64,000 nt of DNA, from contig NC_092648.1 in the NCBI RefSeq assembly GCF_032118995.1, forward strand, positions 3,611,001 through 3,675,000, in the 5' to 3' direction. This DNA comes from Asterias amurensis. Lineage: Eukaryota; Echinodermata; Asteroidea; Forcipulatida; Asteriidae. Of this stretch, positions 9,347 through 19,040 are shown one piece after another; position 1 is the stretch's first letter; each line of letters begins with the position of its first letter. Under the pieces are notes generated by a model. It ran no database searches and was not told the origin of the DNA. It saw only the letters and a program-made list of their open reading frames with translations. Both the position numbers and the translations under genes were made by a program.

Positions 9347-12300
9347 ATGGCTGAGCAGAGTGAACTGGAGAGGCTGCGAGCTCAGCTAGCTGCAGCTCAC
9401 AAAGAAATTGACGTACTGAAGAAAAGACTGTGTGAACAAGACAGCCCAAAAACAAGTATAATAAAGTTGCAGGGAGTAAGTATTAATTTAAGGACTAGGG
9501 TCCTCTTAGTTACAATAATTGTAAGGCTCCGGCGAATTATTGTAACTAAACTAGGATTCTCTGCACTGACTGTTCACTTTCTAAGTTATAATGAATTGTT
9601 TTTGCAAGTAGGCTGGGGGTGGTTCCAATGGTGAGGGGGGGGGGGAGGGGTTACAACAGTTACCCGGTTCTAGCATGTCCTAAGTTTGGAACCAGCACCA
9701 TTGCCCGATACTTCAAGGAGTCAATGAAGGCGATTGGTCATTGCCTTGGTGCCCTTGAAATGCTCCTGTAGAAATTTACAATTTTGTTTCCTTTACCAAG
9801 CAGAAAATGCCTTGGTGCCCTTTTCCTTTAAAAAACGAAGCATATAGGCCTGATAGTGCTTAAAATTTGTAAAAATACTTAAAATTTGTAATGTATTGCA
9901 CATCTTGTGAAGGTTTTTTTTTCACCAAAAACAGTTTAAGACGTTTCAACCCTGGCAGAGTCTGGTCTGTCTTGAAAAAGACTGTTGGGGTCGAAACAGG
10001 CCATGCTATATACCATAGGTTTTTGGGTGCTGGTAAGCAGTTTGCAAGAGCTTATTTAATCTTTTCTAATTTTTACGGTGCAGGGAGATAATGTGGAACA
10101 TCAGTTGCCTGAATCTGATTTCAAGACAAAAAAAGAGAAGCTTGACAACATCAGCATAGAGCGGTACAGTCGACAGCTCATCCTCCCGGAAATTGGTGTC
10201 AAAGGTGAAATTGTTTTCATTTAGTGGTTGTTATCCTTTTTAAGAGTTGCTCGGGCACAAAAATACTGTGTGTTTTAAATAGTGAGTAGTGATTAAAAAA
10301 ACACAAACACTCTTGAATTACAACCAGTGGAATATGCAGTCCAGCCTTTGTGGGTTGTAATAGAATTTGTTTCTACAAAATAGCAGACTGTGTTCCGTCA
10401 TGAAATTACTCACAATCCACAAAATATCACGGAATATTTAAGTCATTGTTCTACTTTAAAAATATCTTTCCCATCAAATTCACATAAAAAAAAACAGCTC
10501 AACAGCGCCCAATCCAAGGACAAAGTACCCAAATGCTCATCTAGAGAACAAAGTACTGTGTATAAGAACTCGTATTAATCGTTGTTATTTGTTATTTTCA
10601 GGACAGCTGAGGTTATGTAACAGTTCCATTCTGATTGTTGGTGCAGGTGGACTGGGATGCCCTGCAGCCATCTACCTGGCTGCAGCAGGGATAGGTATGA
10701 TAGGGGTAGTTTGTTTTTGATGAATGATGTTAAAAGAAAACAGGTATTTTAATTCTTCAGTTTTGCAGATATACTCGCATCTTCCCTGACTCTTACAATT
10801 TTGATTTGGGGTTTTAACAAAGACAAATTTACTAGAGTGGGACTCGAACCAACAACCTCAATCTGAGCTATCTAGCCCTTTGTTGGCGGTCTCCATGTTT
10901 TGTCAATGTCTTTGTTAAGGGTGCCAGTCACAAGACATACAACCATTAAAAGTCCGACTTGGAATATGATTTAGAGCAGACGTCTTATACAAAACATCTG
11001 CTCAAGATTGGCAAACGTCGTGGGTTCGAATCCCACCAGAGTGTAATATACATGTGGATTTTTTTTTCACAGACCTCAGGAAAGTACAGAGTTTCACAGT
11101 GGTAATACCAAATAATATTCTTTATCCCCGATGCAAATTTAGCATCAATAGTGACAATTTGAATGTTTTGATATGCAGGCCAGCTCGGTATAGTGGACTA
11201 TGATGAGGTAGAGTTGGGCAACCTCCATCGACAGATTCTTCACACCGAGGATAGAATCGGAAAACCTAAATCACAATCAATCTCTGCAAGTGTTTCAAGG
11301 TATACATCTCAGGCTCTGTGTATCTTTCTTTCTTGGGTCTGTCCATGATACAATGGGTGCGTTCCTGGGTCGACCCCAGTCTGCCCCGGTACGTTCGAAA
11401 AGCTTTGATGGGGCTCACCCGGGTCAGCCCCCGGTGCACTGCTTGTGGAGTGGGTCACTTGGAAGTGACCTGAGGTGCATGCCGTCACCACGAGAGGGCG
11501 AGTGTGATCGTTCGATTAGCTCTTGTCAGGGGCTCACCCGAGTGAGCACTACGGGGTCGACCCAGGGAAGCTTATCGAACGCACCCAGAGTTACCCTACT
11601 TGGGATGGGGTATCGGGGCCAGGCAGTCTAGGACGAAGGACTCAAGTTATGTCATTAACAGAATGTGGGCAATCGTAGTGCTCCAAAGGCTTTTTCATAC
11701 ACAATATCAACAAAATGTAGAAAAATACCGGTACCGATTTTTATAACTATTTCTTTTTGTTGTTGCTCAGATTAAATTCATCGGTTGTCTGCGTATCTCA
11801 CCACATGCAACTAGACAGCGGGAATGCAATGGATGTCATCAAGAAATATCCTTTGAATACTTGGAAAATATAAGCATGTTCACACCGTAAGTCATGTCAT
11901 TGTCATGGTCGAACGGTCTAGTTCACCAAGCCCAAGCTGTCAGCAGCAGAGTGTGGGTTCCAATCCAGTTCATGTCACTTGAAACCTTTAGCAACGCACC
12001 TTACCATAATTGCTTCGAAGTGCATTCTGCTCTACCAGGCAGGCTCCTAGTGGATGATACCCTTGCCTACATCCTTAGCAAAAAACTGTTATTGTCATTC
12101 ATTTTAATAGAGATTACCAAACGTATACCTTCCCTAAGGGCTAAATCTTTGACAGAACAACCTTAATGCAACCTGTCAGCTCACATATGACATAGTGCTC
12201 GACTGCACTGACAACGTGGCGACTCGCTATTTACTAAACGATGCCTGTGTCTTGGCAGGGAAGCCGCTGGTCTCGGGGAGTGCACTCAGATTTGAAGGAC

Positions 12301-15300
12301 AGGTACCAGACTTTCTCAGATAGTTTTACAAATATTTGTTAATCTAACACATTGTACTTCTGCAAACATCTGCCCCAATACATTGTGTTGGCGTGTCATT
12401 GCCAAGCGGTCAAGCACACTTTACTCAAGCTGTAGTGTTTCTGATCAGCAGAGCATCGGTTCGAGTCCCAGTCTTGACACTTGTGTCCTTTAGCAAGAAC
12501 CATTACTGCTTCGTCCTTCAGAGTGGACCTATAGCGGTTGGTCCTGTGTGTTGTGTAATGTCAAAGAAACCACAAACAGAAACCACTACACTTATGTCAC
12601 TACGAGAAAGGGTTTGTCGCTGTGTTTTTGACAGTGGCTGCTGAAAGCACCGCAGTACTTTGTAAACCCTTTATAAGGTTTGACATGAAAGGGTCTCATA
12701 ATACAAAAACTTCAATAACCTGCCTGGAAATAAATAGTAATAAGCGCATTGAGATGCCGGTAGATATCTATCAAAAAGCAAGTACGCATTATTATCAATG
12801 TGATTTTTCTTTTTCTTATGTTTTAGCTGACGGTTTATAACTACAATGGTGGTCCATGCTACAGATGTCTGTATCCCAAGCCTCCTCCGCCAGAAACAGT
12901 CACTAACTGCTCATCTGGTGGAGTCCTGGGAGTAGGTAAAACAACGTTGTTACTCTTGGGCTGTATTGTTCGTGGGCTAGTATCAAATAATGTGTAAGCA
13001 GACGTCTTCTATCCAGTAAATACAGAATGGCCTTTAGTACAGGGACCAATTTTATCATGGCTTTTACCACCAAAGTGTACGCTAGCATGCACCATAATTC
13101 TCTGTTCAGCAAGTGGAGAATTTCTGCTCTAGTAACGTGGAGTACGCACGCGCAGAAGCAAAATTTTCCCTGCTAACCTGTGAAATACGCTCGACGTAAA
13201 TACGCTCGACGTAAATACTGACTACTGATAGGCAAAGCAAAAGACTGGTTAGCTTGCCAGCAGTTATAGTCATCAGATAGGTGACCATATTGCTATTTTA
13301 CAGTCATTTTCTTATCTTTCTTTTACAGTTCCAGGAATCATTGGCTGCTTCCAGGCGTTAGAGGCAGTGAAAATAGCTGCTGGAATAGAAGGTATAATCT
13401 TCATATTTTGGTACCACTTTTGAGACAGAAAGTTTTCTAAATTTGATTTGGGGTTGAACAAAGAAAATTTGACTAGAGAGCGATTTGAACCAACAACCTC
13501 CGGGATAACGTGCCAGCGCTCCACCAACTGAGCTATCTAGCTCTATGATGGGGGTTTCCATATTTTGTCAATATCTTTATTCTGGGGTGGCAGCCAAAAG
13601 CCATACAACATGTAACTGCTCTACAGCCAGGGATCACACCCAAGTTTACAACATGGGAAACATTAGCCAAAATGTTGGCCAATTTAGTTATACATGTATA
13701 GGGAAACTAATTTTAACTTTTTCAAATTTCCACAGCGTCGTTCAGTCAGAAGCTTCTCATCTTAGATGCCTTAGACGGCAGGCTGTGTACAATCAAACTC
13801 CGCCCCAGACAACCCAACTGTGTCCTGTGTGGTAACAACCCCACCATTCATCAACTCATTGACTATGAACAGTTCTGTGGAGCAAGTGCCACTGATAAAG
13901 TAAGAATGACATTTGACCCCTGACATGTAAATGACCTCTGACATTAAAATGACCCCTGACATTTGTCACTTCAGTTGACCTAGAAGGTTTTTTTTTTTAT
14001 AAGAGCTTATAGGTAAAGACCCCCTTCAAAGTATGTAAATATGTAGGCATGGGTCATCATCTGCTAGGAACCTAGCTGGTAGAGCAGAATGCACTACCTT
14101 CCCAACTTTTTTGCAAAGCAATTATGGTTAAGTGCCTTGTTCAAGGGCACAAGTGTCATGACTGGATGTCAACCAACACTCCACTGTTGATGACACCACA
14201 GCTTGGGTCCGGTGAACTAGACCGCTCGACCTAGAAATGCCACACACAAAAAACTAAAACAATTAATTTTATAAACCCCTTGCATACAATGTCACAAAGA
14301 GAGCCATCTCCGATGCCAAAAGGAGGCAGATCATTGGACAACAGCTGTTCTTTGTGTGTAAAAATATGCCGTAAAAATGTGTGCGAGACCTCAGCATAGT
14401 GTCTAGTGTATGCAAGGGTGTATATCGATTATCATAGAGTCCTTACACAGCGCATAACACACCTCCAAAACAATGTGCGTCTATCATTTCTATCATTTTG
14501 GAAGTCAAATCTTTTGTGTACCATTTTGACTTCCAAAATAGCAGACAGGATCGGCGCGTGTGAGTGCAAGAGGTACAAAATGTACTTATACTTAAAATGT
14601 TGTTTTTGTTTTTGCAGTGCGTTAGCCTTCATCTTCTATCAGCTGAAGATCGAGTGAGTGTGAAAGACCTTTCGTTAGTTTTACGAGAGGACAATATCGA
14701 CGATGTACCAGTTTTACTTGATGTCAGACCGGCAGTGGAATTTGAGATCTGCAGATTGCCAAATTTTATTAGTATCCTTTGCAAATCAGATTTTTAAATC
14801 ATTCATTAACCACTCCAACCCTTCGAAGTTCAACTGCCTGTTTTACTTGGTTATGTTGAACTACGTACTGCACTAGTAAACTGATCTTGCTTTACATGGG
14901 ATCAGGCATACAACCATAAGAGTTCAACAGTTTGGGTGTTGAGTTACTGTATGGTGTTGGACTGAGGACTGCACTAGTAAACTGATTGTGCTTTACATGA
15001 GATCAGGCATACATATACCACCATAATCAGAGTCAATAGTTTGAGTGGAGTGTTTTATGCACAGTTCATGACATAGACTGTGTAATGATTGGTTAATGAA
15101 AGCCACATGACTGACAATCCACCAATCAAATGAAAGGTGGTACACAACATCCAATATTTATTACTTGTCCTTAAACTTTGTGTCAGATATTCCGATTGAC
15201 GAGGTAAACAAATCCAAGTCTCTGGACCTGATAACAGAGGAGGTATCCAAGAGAAGCAAGACATCAACTCAAACCAGAGGTATAACAGATAAATTGCATA

Positions 15301-16029
15301 TATGCATAAAACGTTTGCGATATAAGCAACGGCTGTTGGATTAGCACCTTATCGATTAATGATTTATCAACACAAAAAAAAGCAAAAATCGATCAAACTA
15401 CATACACATTATGAGATACAGACACCAGACAACCTTAACCAAATAAATAGTGGCTTCTTATGTAGCGCGGATATCCGTCAGTCGGTGATGCTCGGGGCAC
15501 TTTAACATACAGTATTTTCCTGCAAGGTATATGGGACTACGTTTGAATTATGAGACCTACTCCTTTTTACATCTAGAGCAACATGTATTGGTGGCCCAAC
15601 ATCAGGGCGAACCCATTTTCTTTACGATAAGTGCACTGGGTTCATTTATGTGCATTACAGGACACATGGAGCCACTGACTTTACGTCCCATCCGAAGGAA
15701 GAAGCATTATGTTAAAAAGTCTTCCTTAAGGACACATGTGTCCAACTGGGATTCGAACCCACACTCTGCTGATCAGAAACACCATGATACAAAATATTTC
15801 ATCAGATTATCTTGTCAAATTTATAAATGATTTGCTTTACATTCTATCTTCAATAATAATGTCTCTCTGTTTTTCAGTGTTTGTGGTGTGTAAACAAGGC
15901 AACGATTCCCAAATTGCTGTGAAGACGCTACAAGAGAAGTTAGCCTCCGTTCCAGCAGTTATAAAGGATATCAGAGGAGGGCTATCAGCATGGACTACAC
16001 ACATTGACCCAGACTTTCCAAAGTACTGA
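9347..16029 (+). CDS. MOCS3: Adenylyltransferase and sulfurtransferase MOCS3 (UBA4), complete
   Basis: This E1-like enzyme adenylates and thiolates the C-termini of URM1 (tRNA wobble-uridine thiolation) and MOCS2A (molybdenum cofactor). Twelve coding exons: 9347-9475, 10084-10204, 10602-10694, 11179-11299, 11771-11845, 12185-12302, 12827-12935, 13329-13391, 13736-13899, 14618-14771, 15187-15279, 15878-16029. They give 463 residues, close to the human 460. An N-terminal coiled coil precedes [16 protein letters not shown]. The nucleotide-binding loop is GAGGLG (97-102). Zinc cysteines are C230/C233 and C305/C308. The E1-type cysteine is C247 in [16 protein letters not shown]-terminal rhodanese domain has active-site C418 in CKQGNDSQ. 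Two introns are minor-class (11846-12184 and 14772-15186). The 3' UTR carries a partial copy of the last exon, and a likely AATAAA is at 17208. Confidence 0.96.
9686..9860. repeat. Short interspersed repeat, 'GGGCACCAAGGCA' family
   Basis: Shares CATTGCCTTGGTGCCCTTGA, a central AAATTTACAATTTT and a TTGGTGCCCTTT block with copies at 28164-28275, 30118-30297, 43102-43278, 46624-46805, 47552-47727 and 59283-59600. Full copies are about 175 bp and end in GAAGTATCAGGCCTG. Confidence 0.65.
10795..11045 (-). repeat. tRNA-headed SINE, type 2
   Basis: On the minus strand it contains a degraded tRNA-like head with GCTAGATAGCTCAG and GGTTCGAGTCCCA (A- and B-box-like). A GTTAACAAAGACA-type flank is shared with copies at 13440-13640, 25545-25660 and 42575-42700. 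The anticodon arm is partly deleted, so this is not a functional tRNA. Confidence 0.55.
11354..11586. mobile_element. MITE with GGTGCGTTCGATTAGCTTCCC ends (copy 2)
   Basis: Ends GGGTGCGTTCCTGGGTCGAC and CCAGGGAAGCTTATCGAACG are inverted, with the conserved GTCACCACGAGAGGGCGAGT interior. It sits in a MOCS3 intron between the exons ending 11299 and starting 11771. Confidence 0.7.
11846..12184 (+). other. U12-type AT-AC intron of MOCS3
   Basis: The 5' end is ATATCCTTT, the exact minor-spliceosome AT-AC donor. A CCTTAAT branch-like site is at 12161-12167, and the intron ends CAGCTCAC with AC at 12183-12184. With these boundaries the codon AA|A closes as Lys and restores [13 protein letters not shown], the conserved E1 segment. 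No GT-AG choice does this. The 339-nt intron also carries a SINE. Confidence 0.92.
11890..12090 (+). repeat. tRNA-headed SINE, type 1, inside the AT-AC intron
   Basis: The head TGGTCGAACGGTCTAGTTCA and the B-box-like GGGTTCCAATCC resemble a leucine/serine-type tRNA. The body continues with CTTACCATAATTGCTTCG and GCCTACATCCTTAGC as in the other type-1 copies. Confidence 0.6.
12388..12600 (+). repeat. tRNA-headed SINE, type 1
   Basis: The head TTGCCAAGCGGTCAAGCAC (A box) and GGTTCGAGTCCC (B box) are followed by the conserved tail phrase near 12530, GCGGTTGGTCCTGTGTGT. It lies in the MOCS3 intron between 12302 and 12827. Confidence 0.7.
13440..13640 (-). repeat. tRNA-headed SINE, type 2 (best-preserved head)
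   Basis: On the minus strand the head reads GCTAGATAGCTCAGTTGGTG, then GAGCGCTGGCACG, then GGTTCAAATCGCTC, close to a complete tRNA cloverleaf. The acceptor stem pairs imperfectly, and the GTTCAACCCC... flank matches the other copies, so it is a SINE rather than a tRNA gene. Confidence 0.6.
14043..14235 (-). repeat. tRNA-headed SINE, type 1, reverse orientation
   Basis: Read on the minus strand, a head GGTCGAGCGGTCTAGTTCAC is followed by the GTGTCATCAACAGTGGAGT region and the CTAGCAGATGATGACCCATG tail. Intronic in MOCS3. Confidence 0.6.
14772..15186 (+). other. U12-type GT-AG intron of MOCS3
   Basis: The donor GTATCCTTT at 14772-14780 is the exact U12 GT-AG consensus. TCCTTAAAC at 15168-15176 matches the U12 branch site and lies 10-12 nt before the acceptor AG at 15185-15186, with no polypyrimidine tract. 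The split codon A|AT gives Asn and restores the rhodanese segment RLPNFINIPIDEV. Confidence 0.9.
15530..15795 (-). repeat. tRNA-headed SINE, type 1, reverse orientation
   Basis: The minus strand contains GTGGGTTCGAATCCCAGTTG (B box), then the tail ATGGGACGTAAAGTCAGTGG, matching the block GATGGGACGTAAAGCCGTTG at 36058. It is intronic in MOCS3. Confidence 0.6.
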
Positions 16030-16182
16030 TTGAGACAAGACCTAACTTCACAAATTGCTGTGAAGACGCTATGAGAGAAGTTAGCCTCTGTTCCAGCAGT
16101 TATAAAGGATATCAGAGGAGGGCTATCAGCATGGACTACAACACATCGACCCAGACTTTCCAAAGTACTGATTGAGACAAGG
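16030..16182 (+). repeat. Partial tandem duplicate of the MOCS3 terminal exon
   Basis: 16051-16179 repeats 15910-16041 (CAAATTGCTGTGAAGACGCT through the stop codon and GATTGAGACAAG) with a few substitutions. The copy has CTA TGA in place of CTA CAA and one inserted base in the ACTACAACACATCG region, so it cannot encode the domain. It lies in the 3' UTR, directly after the true stop. Confidence 0.93.
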
Positions 16183-17400
16183 TTACACTTCGGGGAATTT
16201 TTGTTTCCTTGCAGTTGAACTTGAGCTTTTTGTAAAATACATTAACTGACCTGGTATGTGCACTTACTTGCTTGCCCCAGAAAGTTTTAGTAGCCCAGAC
16301 TTTAAACGTGTATTGTACATGTAATACGTTTCCTGATGTATTACTATTAATGGTAGTGATCACAACAAGTGCACATGTACACCGGGGGACAAATATAATA
16401 TAAGGATACATCATTCGACGCATTAAGCTACAATTGCACATTTTACATTTATTTACTTTTAAATAACCTCACAATACAGAGTAATATGGAATATTTACAC
16501 AAGACGGAACATTTTAAAACCCTCCTACTCTTGGCATTATCTTCCAGTGAGTATGCTCAACCATGGCAGCACTTTGCACAAAACTGTGTACATGGATGTA
16601 CTTTGTGGATGCATTCTCCACATGGTAGCCTATCACATTGCACTGATTGCTGACATAGTTTATCTATCGGTGAGTTCGATTAGCTTCCCCGGTCTGCCCC
16701 CAGTGCGTTCTAATAGCTTTGACCTTATTCCGGGGGCTCACCCGGCTCAGCCCTCAGTGCCCTGCTTGTGGAGTGGGTCACTTGGGGGTGACCCGCGGTG
16801 CATGACGTCACCTCGAGAGGGTGAGTGTGATCGTTCGATTAGCTTTTGTCAGGGGCTCACCCGAGTGAGCACCGCGGGGTTGACCCAGGGAATCACAAAC
16901 GCACCCTATCATTCCAAACCACAGTGGATGACATTAAATGGTCAGTCAGTAGGAGGGTTAAAGAACTATTTACAAGCACAGGAGTAGTCACGTTTACTTT
17001 AAAAGATTCCATGAAAGATTTAAAAGAAAAGCTCTTTGTAAAATTAAATTACATTTGTTTCAATTAATTTGCATGTACATGTACTTGGCTAAAGAGAAAC
17101 AACATTAAATTCTATTTGATCGTAAAACTATTTGATTGTATGAATTCTTTAAATCCTAACTCCGAGTCGTATTGTAAAGTTGTAAACCTTCTGTACATTT
17201 TCAAATCAATAAACTGCAGCATTGAAGTTCAATATTTGTAAAAAAAAATAATTTTGTTAGGTCCACGTATATTCCCCGACATTTTAAAAGTACAACTATG
17301 ATATGAAATCCATTTTCTTTGATCCAAAACGTCTAAATATTCCCCAAAGGCAGTTTGATAACACCAAGTTTTAAAGGTGAAAGTGTGTAATACGTTTATT
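16183..17400 (+). other. MOCS3 3' UTR and convergent gene end
   Basis: No gene is seen. It contains fragments of the 4500-5110 minisatellite unit, a GGTGCGTTCGATTAG-type MITE (16669-16909), and AATAAA at 17208-17213, the likely MOCS3 poly(A) signal. On the minus strand, TTTATT at 17395-17400 (AATAAA when read in reverse) could serve the PH-domain gene converging from the right. Confidence 0.5.
16669..16909. mobile_element. MITE with GGTGCGTTCGATTAGCTTCCC ends (copy 3)
   Basis: Starts GGTGAGTTCGATTAGCTTCC and ends AGGGAATCACAAACGCACCC, with the interior GTCACCTCGAGAGGGTGAGT. Flanked on both sides by fragments of the minisatellite unit, so it appears to have inserted into one. Confidence 0.7.
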
Positions 17401-17792
17401 TGTACAAATATAATTCCAAGTGATTTTTTTAAAAGTGATTTTCAGGTAAAAAATAAAATACAAATTTAAAAAAGTATTTTTTCACTTTTTTAAGTCTTGT
17501 CTTTGGTTTCAAAATCACATTATAAAATACCATGCCGAGGGTTGGGGTGCCACACGTGATATGTTGCAGAGGGTGTGTCCATCCCCCCTCTCTCCCTGAC
17601 AACCCGAGGGGCTTAAATGCATTTTGTTTAACAAAAATTTAGATTTCTTATTTCTAACAAAATGAGAGCTACAATGTACATGTATTTAACACAATCAATT
17701 TGTACTCTTTACAAATTATATGTTGGAAATGAAACAAAACTCTACAAGGCAAATTTTTGCAATACATACAGTATTTTGTGCAATATAACTTA

Positions 17793-17841
17793 TTTATGTG
17801 AATGTTTGAGAGACTGCTCGTCTCTCAAACATTCACATAAA
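17793..17841. repeat. Perfect 22-bp hairpin with 5-nt loop
   Basis: Arms 17793-17814 and 17820-17841 are exact complements (TTTATGTGAATGTTTGAGAG and onward), with loop TGCTC. Confidence 0.9.
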
Positions 17842-17989
17842 CACCGAGTTCCGAGTACTTCTGGGAGAAATTTGTATAAATTGTACAACCAAAGTACTAA
17901 AAGAGCGGGATGGCTGTTTGGATCAGCACACTGTCTTTTTCACAATAAAGGTCACACACATGAGAGACGTTAAAGGCCCCACCTAGATG

Positions 17990-19040
17990 GCTGGATGACC
18001 CAATCATCCAGGCTCACAACACGCTTGATACATCTCACCCTGTTGACTCGATGGTATAGAACAGAGATGTCAATCTGATGACTCATTGTCAAGAACACGC
18101 TTGAAACATGCATATCACCCTGATTCCTAGTAAAACATGCTTGAGATGCATCATCCTGATGACTTGCAGCCTTGGCGAAGCAGATTGCCTGGGGCGGGAC
18201 ATCCCTGGTAAAGAAAACACTCTTAAGAACACGCTTGAGATCAATCTGATGACTACTGTATAAAGAACACACTTGAGATTTTACCCGACCCTGATGCCTC
18301 ATTGTATAGAACATGCTTTAAGAATTGTATCACCGTGATGACTCATTAAACATGCCTGAGAATAAGATGTACCAATCTAATGACTCATTGTCAAGAACAC
18401 TTTTGACATGTTACTCTGATGACTCATTGAATAGAACACGCTTGAGATATCACCCTGATGACTCATAAAACATGCATGAGAATGAGATGCACCAGCCGAT
18501 GACTCGAAGAACAAACTTGAGATAGCACCCTGACGACTCACTGTACAAAATATGCTTGAGACATCACCCCGATGACTCATTAAACATCCTTGAGAATGAG
18601 ATGTATCACCCTGATGACTCATTGTATATATAACATGCTTGACATCACCCTAATGACTCATAAAACATGCTTGAGATGTCACCCTGATGACTCATAAAAC
18701 ATGCTTGAGAAGGAGATGCACCAGCCGATGACTCGAAGAACAAACTTGAGATGGCACCCTGACGACTCACTGTACAAAATATGCTTGAGACATCACCCTG
18801 ATGACTCATAAAACATGCTTGAGATGTCACCCTGATGACTCATAAAACATGCTTGAGATGTATCAACCTGATGACTCAAGGAACACGCTTGAGTAGGAAC
18901 CTGATGACTCACTGTATAGAACAAACTTGAGACGTACATGTATCACCGTGATGACTCATAAAACACGCTTGAGAATGAGATGTACCAATCTGATGACTCA
19001 TTGTATAGAACACGCTTGAGATGTATCACCCTGATGACTT
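17990..19040. repeat. Minisatellite overlapping the 3' end of the PH-domain gene
   Basis: About 25 imperfect units of 34-41 bp built on CTGATGACTCAT, then AAAACATGCTTGAGA or GTATAGAACACGCTTGAGA, then TGTATCACC. The unit at 19000-19040 encodes the last residues and stop codon of the PH-domain gene. At about 18160-18193 the array contains a second copy of the exon sequence GACTTGCAGCCTTGGCGAAG, so array and exon have exchanged sequence. Confidence 0.85.

Noticed and set aside
13480..13560. Candidate tRNA gene on the minus strand
   Set aside because: A- and B-box-like parts are present, but the stems mispair and the same unit with the same non-tRNA flanks occurs at three other sites: it is a SINE.
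18377..18830. Repeated SHQGD(I/V)SS peptide frames on the minus strand
   Set aside because: They lie in the minisatellite beyond the PH-gene stop, are broken by frequent stops and have no splice path from the PH exon.
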